From an uncultured Eubacteriales bacterium (GTDB taxonomy: Bacteria; Bacillota; Clostridia; Oscillospirales; Butyricicoccaceae): DNA of 16,876 bases. The translations under genes and the position numbers were made by a program. The stretch is from contig USML01000036.1 in the NCBI GenBank assembly GCA_900555855.1, positions 1-16,876 of the forward strand. The letters run 5' to 3'. The notes beneath the pieces are model-generated. The model ran no database searches. It was given only the letters and a program-made list of their open reading frames with translations, and was not told the origin of the DNA. Every line of letters starts with the position of its first letter. Positions within the stretch are counted from its first letter, which is position 1. Shown here one piece after another: positions 15,119-16,876 of the stretch.

Positions 15119-15653
15119 TCTGAAGAAGACGCTGCCGCCCTTCGTGGGCAGGACCAGAGGCATCGGGGAGATCCTTTCCGCCCTGCAGCCGGAGTTCCAG
15201 CGCGTGGAGCAGGAGGCAAGGGCGGCCTGCCGCCGGCTGGCCATCCATACGGCGGATGAGACGGGGATGGAGCTGTGGGAGCGGGAGCTGGGCGCGGAAA
15301 ACGGCGGCGGGCTGAGCCTGGACGCCAGAAGAGTGCTGGCGCTCTTGACGCTGGCCCAGATGGAGACCTGCACGCCCCGGCGGCTCTGCGCGCTGTTGGA
15401 GCAGCTGACCCGGGGAAGCGCCGCCATTCAGGAGGATTTTGCCGGGCAGACGCTGCGGCTGGAGATCCGGGGGAGCCAGATGCTGCCCTCCCGGCTGAGC
15501 CTTGTGGAAAGGGCCATGCAAAAGGCGGCGCCGGCCCACCTGCAGTGTCTGCTGCAGGCAAGGCTTCAGGCAGAGACGGCGCCGCAGGGAAGACGGGTCC
15601 TGATCCAGGGCGCGGCGCTGGAGATCCATACCACCAAGGAGGAAACGATATGA
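15111..15653 (+). CDS. Tail protein XkdU/DUF2313 (YmfQ)-like
   Basis: A 180-residue protein of the DUF2313 family, which follows baseplate J in PBSX and Mu-like phages. Recognised by LPPFVGRTRGIGEILSALQ, a helix with RVEQEARAACRRLAIHTAD, the diagnostic ETGMELWERELG, and SLDARRVLALLTLAQM with a TPRRLCALLEQL helix. The end MQKAAPAHLQCLLQARLQ matches the ‘….P.h..~ f.f~’ closing strand. It is a tail-end protein that links baseplate and fibre. GGAGGA at 15097-15102 supports the start, and the stop overlaps the next ATG (ATGA). Confidence 0.87.
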   Translation: MADLKKTLPPFVGRTRGIGEILSALQPEFQRVEQEARAACRRLAIHTADETGMELWERELGAENGGGLSLDARRVLALLTLAQMETCTPRRLCALLEQLTRGSAAIQEDFAGQTLRLEIRGSQMLPSRLSLVERAMQKAAPAHLQCLLQARLQAETAPQGRRVLIQGAALEIHTTKEETI

Positions 15654-16366
15654 CATTGACGGGATGCTATACTACGGCGGGCGCTGCGCTGGCGGCGGGC
15701 GTTTTGGCCAGAGGGACGGGCCTGATCCTGACCCGGGCGGAGGCCGGCGCAGGCCGGACGGAGACGGATGCCGCCGCGCTGGCGGAAAAGAAGCAGGATC
15801 TGACCCTGCTGCGCAAGGAGGCGGACGGCCAGCACTGTCAGGTGCAGGCGGCGCTGAGCGCATCGGACGCCGAACAGGAATATGTGCTGCGGGAGATCGG
15901 CCTTTACGCCAAGGAGCAAGGCGGCACAGAGGTGCTCTACAAGCTCTTCCGGATGGACGAGACGCTGACGGTGGAGCCGGAGACCGACCTGACCGTGACC
16001 TTTTATCTGACGGAGAGCATTTTGCCCGGGGAAGCCGTGGCGGTGACGGTAAATCAGCAGGGACTGGTGACCCAGACGGTCTGCGCCGCCATGGCGGCGC
16101 AGGCTAAGGCGGAGGCTGTTCAGTCGGCGGCCGGCGCGCTGGCGGCCCATGCTGCGGCGGCAGACGCCCACAGTCAGCTGCTGGCACAGAAGGCTCCCCT
16201 GAGCCACACCCACGGGGCGGGGCAGGTCACGGCGGGGACGCTGGGCGGCGTGGTGAAGGCACAGGACAACGAGCAGTATACCACGGCGCAGTTGCGGAAT
16301 ATCGTGCTGTCCACGGCGGAGCCCTCCGGCGGAAGCAACGGGCAGATCTGGATCCAGTACAGCTGA
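15650..16366 (+). CDS. Short phage tail fibre protein
   Basis: A 238-residue protein with the usual N-terminal fibre-collar domain: AGAALAAGVLARGTGLILTR … AGAG, then EYVLREIGLYAKEQGGTEVLYK at about 77-98 (the LREIGLYAKD motif of Firmicute tail fibres). It continues with a strand block (DLTVTFYLTESI), an Ala-rich helical region at about 145-180 (AAMAAQAKAEAVQSAAGALA), a SHTHGAGQVTAGTLGGVVKA motif, and the conserved ending QLRNIVLSTAEPSGGSNGQIWIQYS in pattern. The attachment half is present but a large receptor-binding domain is not, so another protein probably supplies target recognition; the partial gene just downstream is a candidate. Start by ATGA overlap. Confidence 0.82.
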   Translation: MTLTGCYTTAGAALAAGVLARGTGLILTRAEAGAGRTETDAAALAEKKQDLTLLRKEADGQHCQVQAALSASDAEQEYVLREIGLYAKEQGGTEVLYKLFRMDETLTVEPETDLTVTFYLTESILPGEAVAVTVNQQGLVTQTVCAAMAAQAKAEAVQSAAGALAAHAAAADAHSQLLAQKAPLSHTHGAGQVTAGTLGGVVKAQDNEQYTTAQLRNIVLSTAEPSGGSNGQIWIQYS

Positions 16367-16378
16367 GGAGGACGGAGC

Positions 16379-16876
16379 ATGACATTGGCGGAAATGGAGC
16401 TGGGGGCGCAGGTATGGGTCACCTGCCAGCGGCCGGGCGAGGATCAGTATCACGGGGAAAAGTTCACCGTGGTGCAGCAGGGCAAGCCCTCGGAAAGCTA
16501 CGACGACAGCTTTGCCGGCGGAACGATCCTGATGCATTATGACTCCCGGGCCTTTTTGCAGGCGGGGATGCTGGAAAACGAAAAGGGCATCCCGGTGGAT
16601 TACATGATCGAAAAGATCCAGACCGCCATTGGCCAGGCCATCAAGAAGGACCCCTTCAACAGCGAAAACAGCGTGGTGGAGATCGACCCCGAAACCGGCC
16701 GGTTCTATGTGGCGCTGCGCAAGGACGTTGTGGAGGAGGTGGAGGACCCAACCACCCAGATAAGCGTGGAGGATGCCGCCAAATACCAGTCCGGCATCAC
16801 CGCCGGGCAGGTGCTGGTGGGCGGACGGGACGTGCGGGAATACGACCTGGAGTCCCTCCGGGACCAGGTCTCCGTG
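16379..16876 (+). CDS. Unidentified particle-operon gene, cut by the right window edge
   Basis: An open frame of 166 codons without a stop, starting at ATG 16379 with GAGGAGG at 16366-16372. It is 12 bases after the fibre gene, so it belongs to the same operon. I do not recognise the family. The visible part begins MTLAEMELGAQVWVTCQRPG, has EKFTVVQQGKP, a helical VDYMIEKIQTAIGQAIKKD stretch, then VVEIDPETGRFYVALRKDVVEEVEDP and AKYQSGITAGQVLVGGRDV. Its codon use (GCC over GCG, many GAA, AAG and GAC codons) is unlike the neighbouring tail genes and closer to the capsid gene. High expression or a different origin could explain that. From position alone it could be a fibre shaft, receptor-binding protein or adaptor; none is shown by sequence. 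Confidence 0.8.
   Translation, partial: MTLAEMELGAQVWVTCQRPGEDQYHGEKFTVVQQGKPSESYDDSFAGGTILMHYDSRAFLQAGMLENEKGIPVDYMIEKIQTAIGQAIKKDPFNSENSVVEIDPETGRFYVALRKDVVEEVEDPTTQISVEDAAKYQSGITAGQVLVGGRDVREYDLESLRDQVSV

Overview
The window looks like chromosomal DNA of a high-GC Clostridia-type Firmicute, perhaps a gut member of the Oscillospirales. The reasons are strong AAGGAGG-type ribosome binding sites, a lipobox solute-binding protein, S-layer-homology (SLH) surface proteins, DUF6273 and Listeria-Bacteroides (InlB B) repeats, and a PBSX/XkdK-type contractile tail. The taxon is inferred from gene style only; no rRNA or other marker gene is present. I see no tRNA, rRNA, CRISPR array, integrase or transposase.

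Left half (1-7754), all on the minus strand. A two-gene unit (4707-7754, then 2655-4673, 33 bp apart) encodes secreted proteins ending in three SLH repeats each. It ends at a 13-bp-stem hairpin (2597-2634). Next comes a promoter with a perfect TATAAT box and an operator-like dyad, driving a 749-residue lipoprotein (138-2387) that joins a propeller-like N-terminal half to a family-1-type solute-binding domain. No terminator follows it, and a possible next gene runs off the left edge. The two SLH genes share a perfect 75-bp repeat.

Right half (7941-16876), all on the plus strand. Fourteen tightly packed genes, most start/stop-overlapped, encode a phage-like particle. In order: HK97-type major capsid protein, two head-tail connector-like proteins, tail terminator-like protein, contractile sheath, tail tube, tail assembly chaperone-like protein, LysM (XkdP-like) protein, XkdQ-like hub, short DUF2577-like protein, XkdS/gp25-like wedge, baseplate J, XkdU/DUF2313, a short tail fibre, and an unidentified gene cut by the window end. 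From the sheath onward the order is that of B. subtilis PBSX.

The main anomaly is what is absent. No tape measure gene lies in its usual place between the tail chaperone and the LysM gene; only 27 bp separate them. No terminase, portal, scaffold or prohead protease precedes the capsid gene, which is the first gene after a divergent intergenic region. Frames are intact and gene coupling is clean, so this does not look like a decaying prophage. It may be a domesticated or specialised capsid-plus-contractile-tail particle that is not built around DNA packaging, or one whose missing parts lie beyond the right edge.
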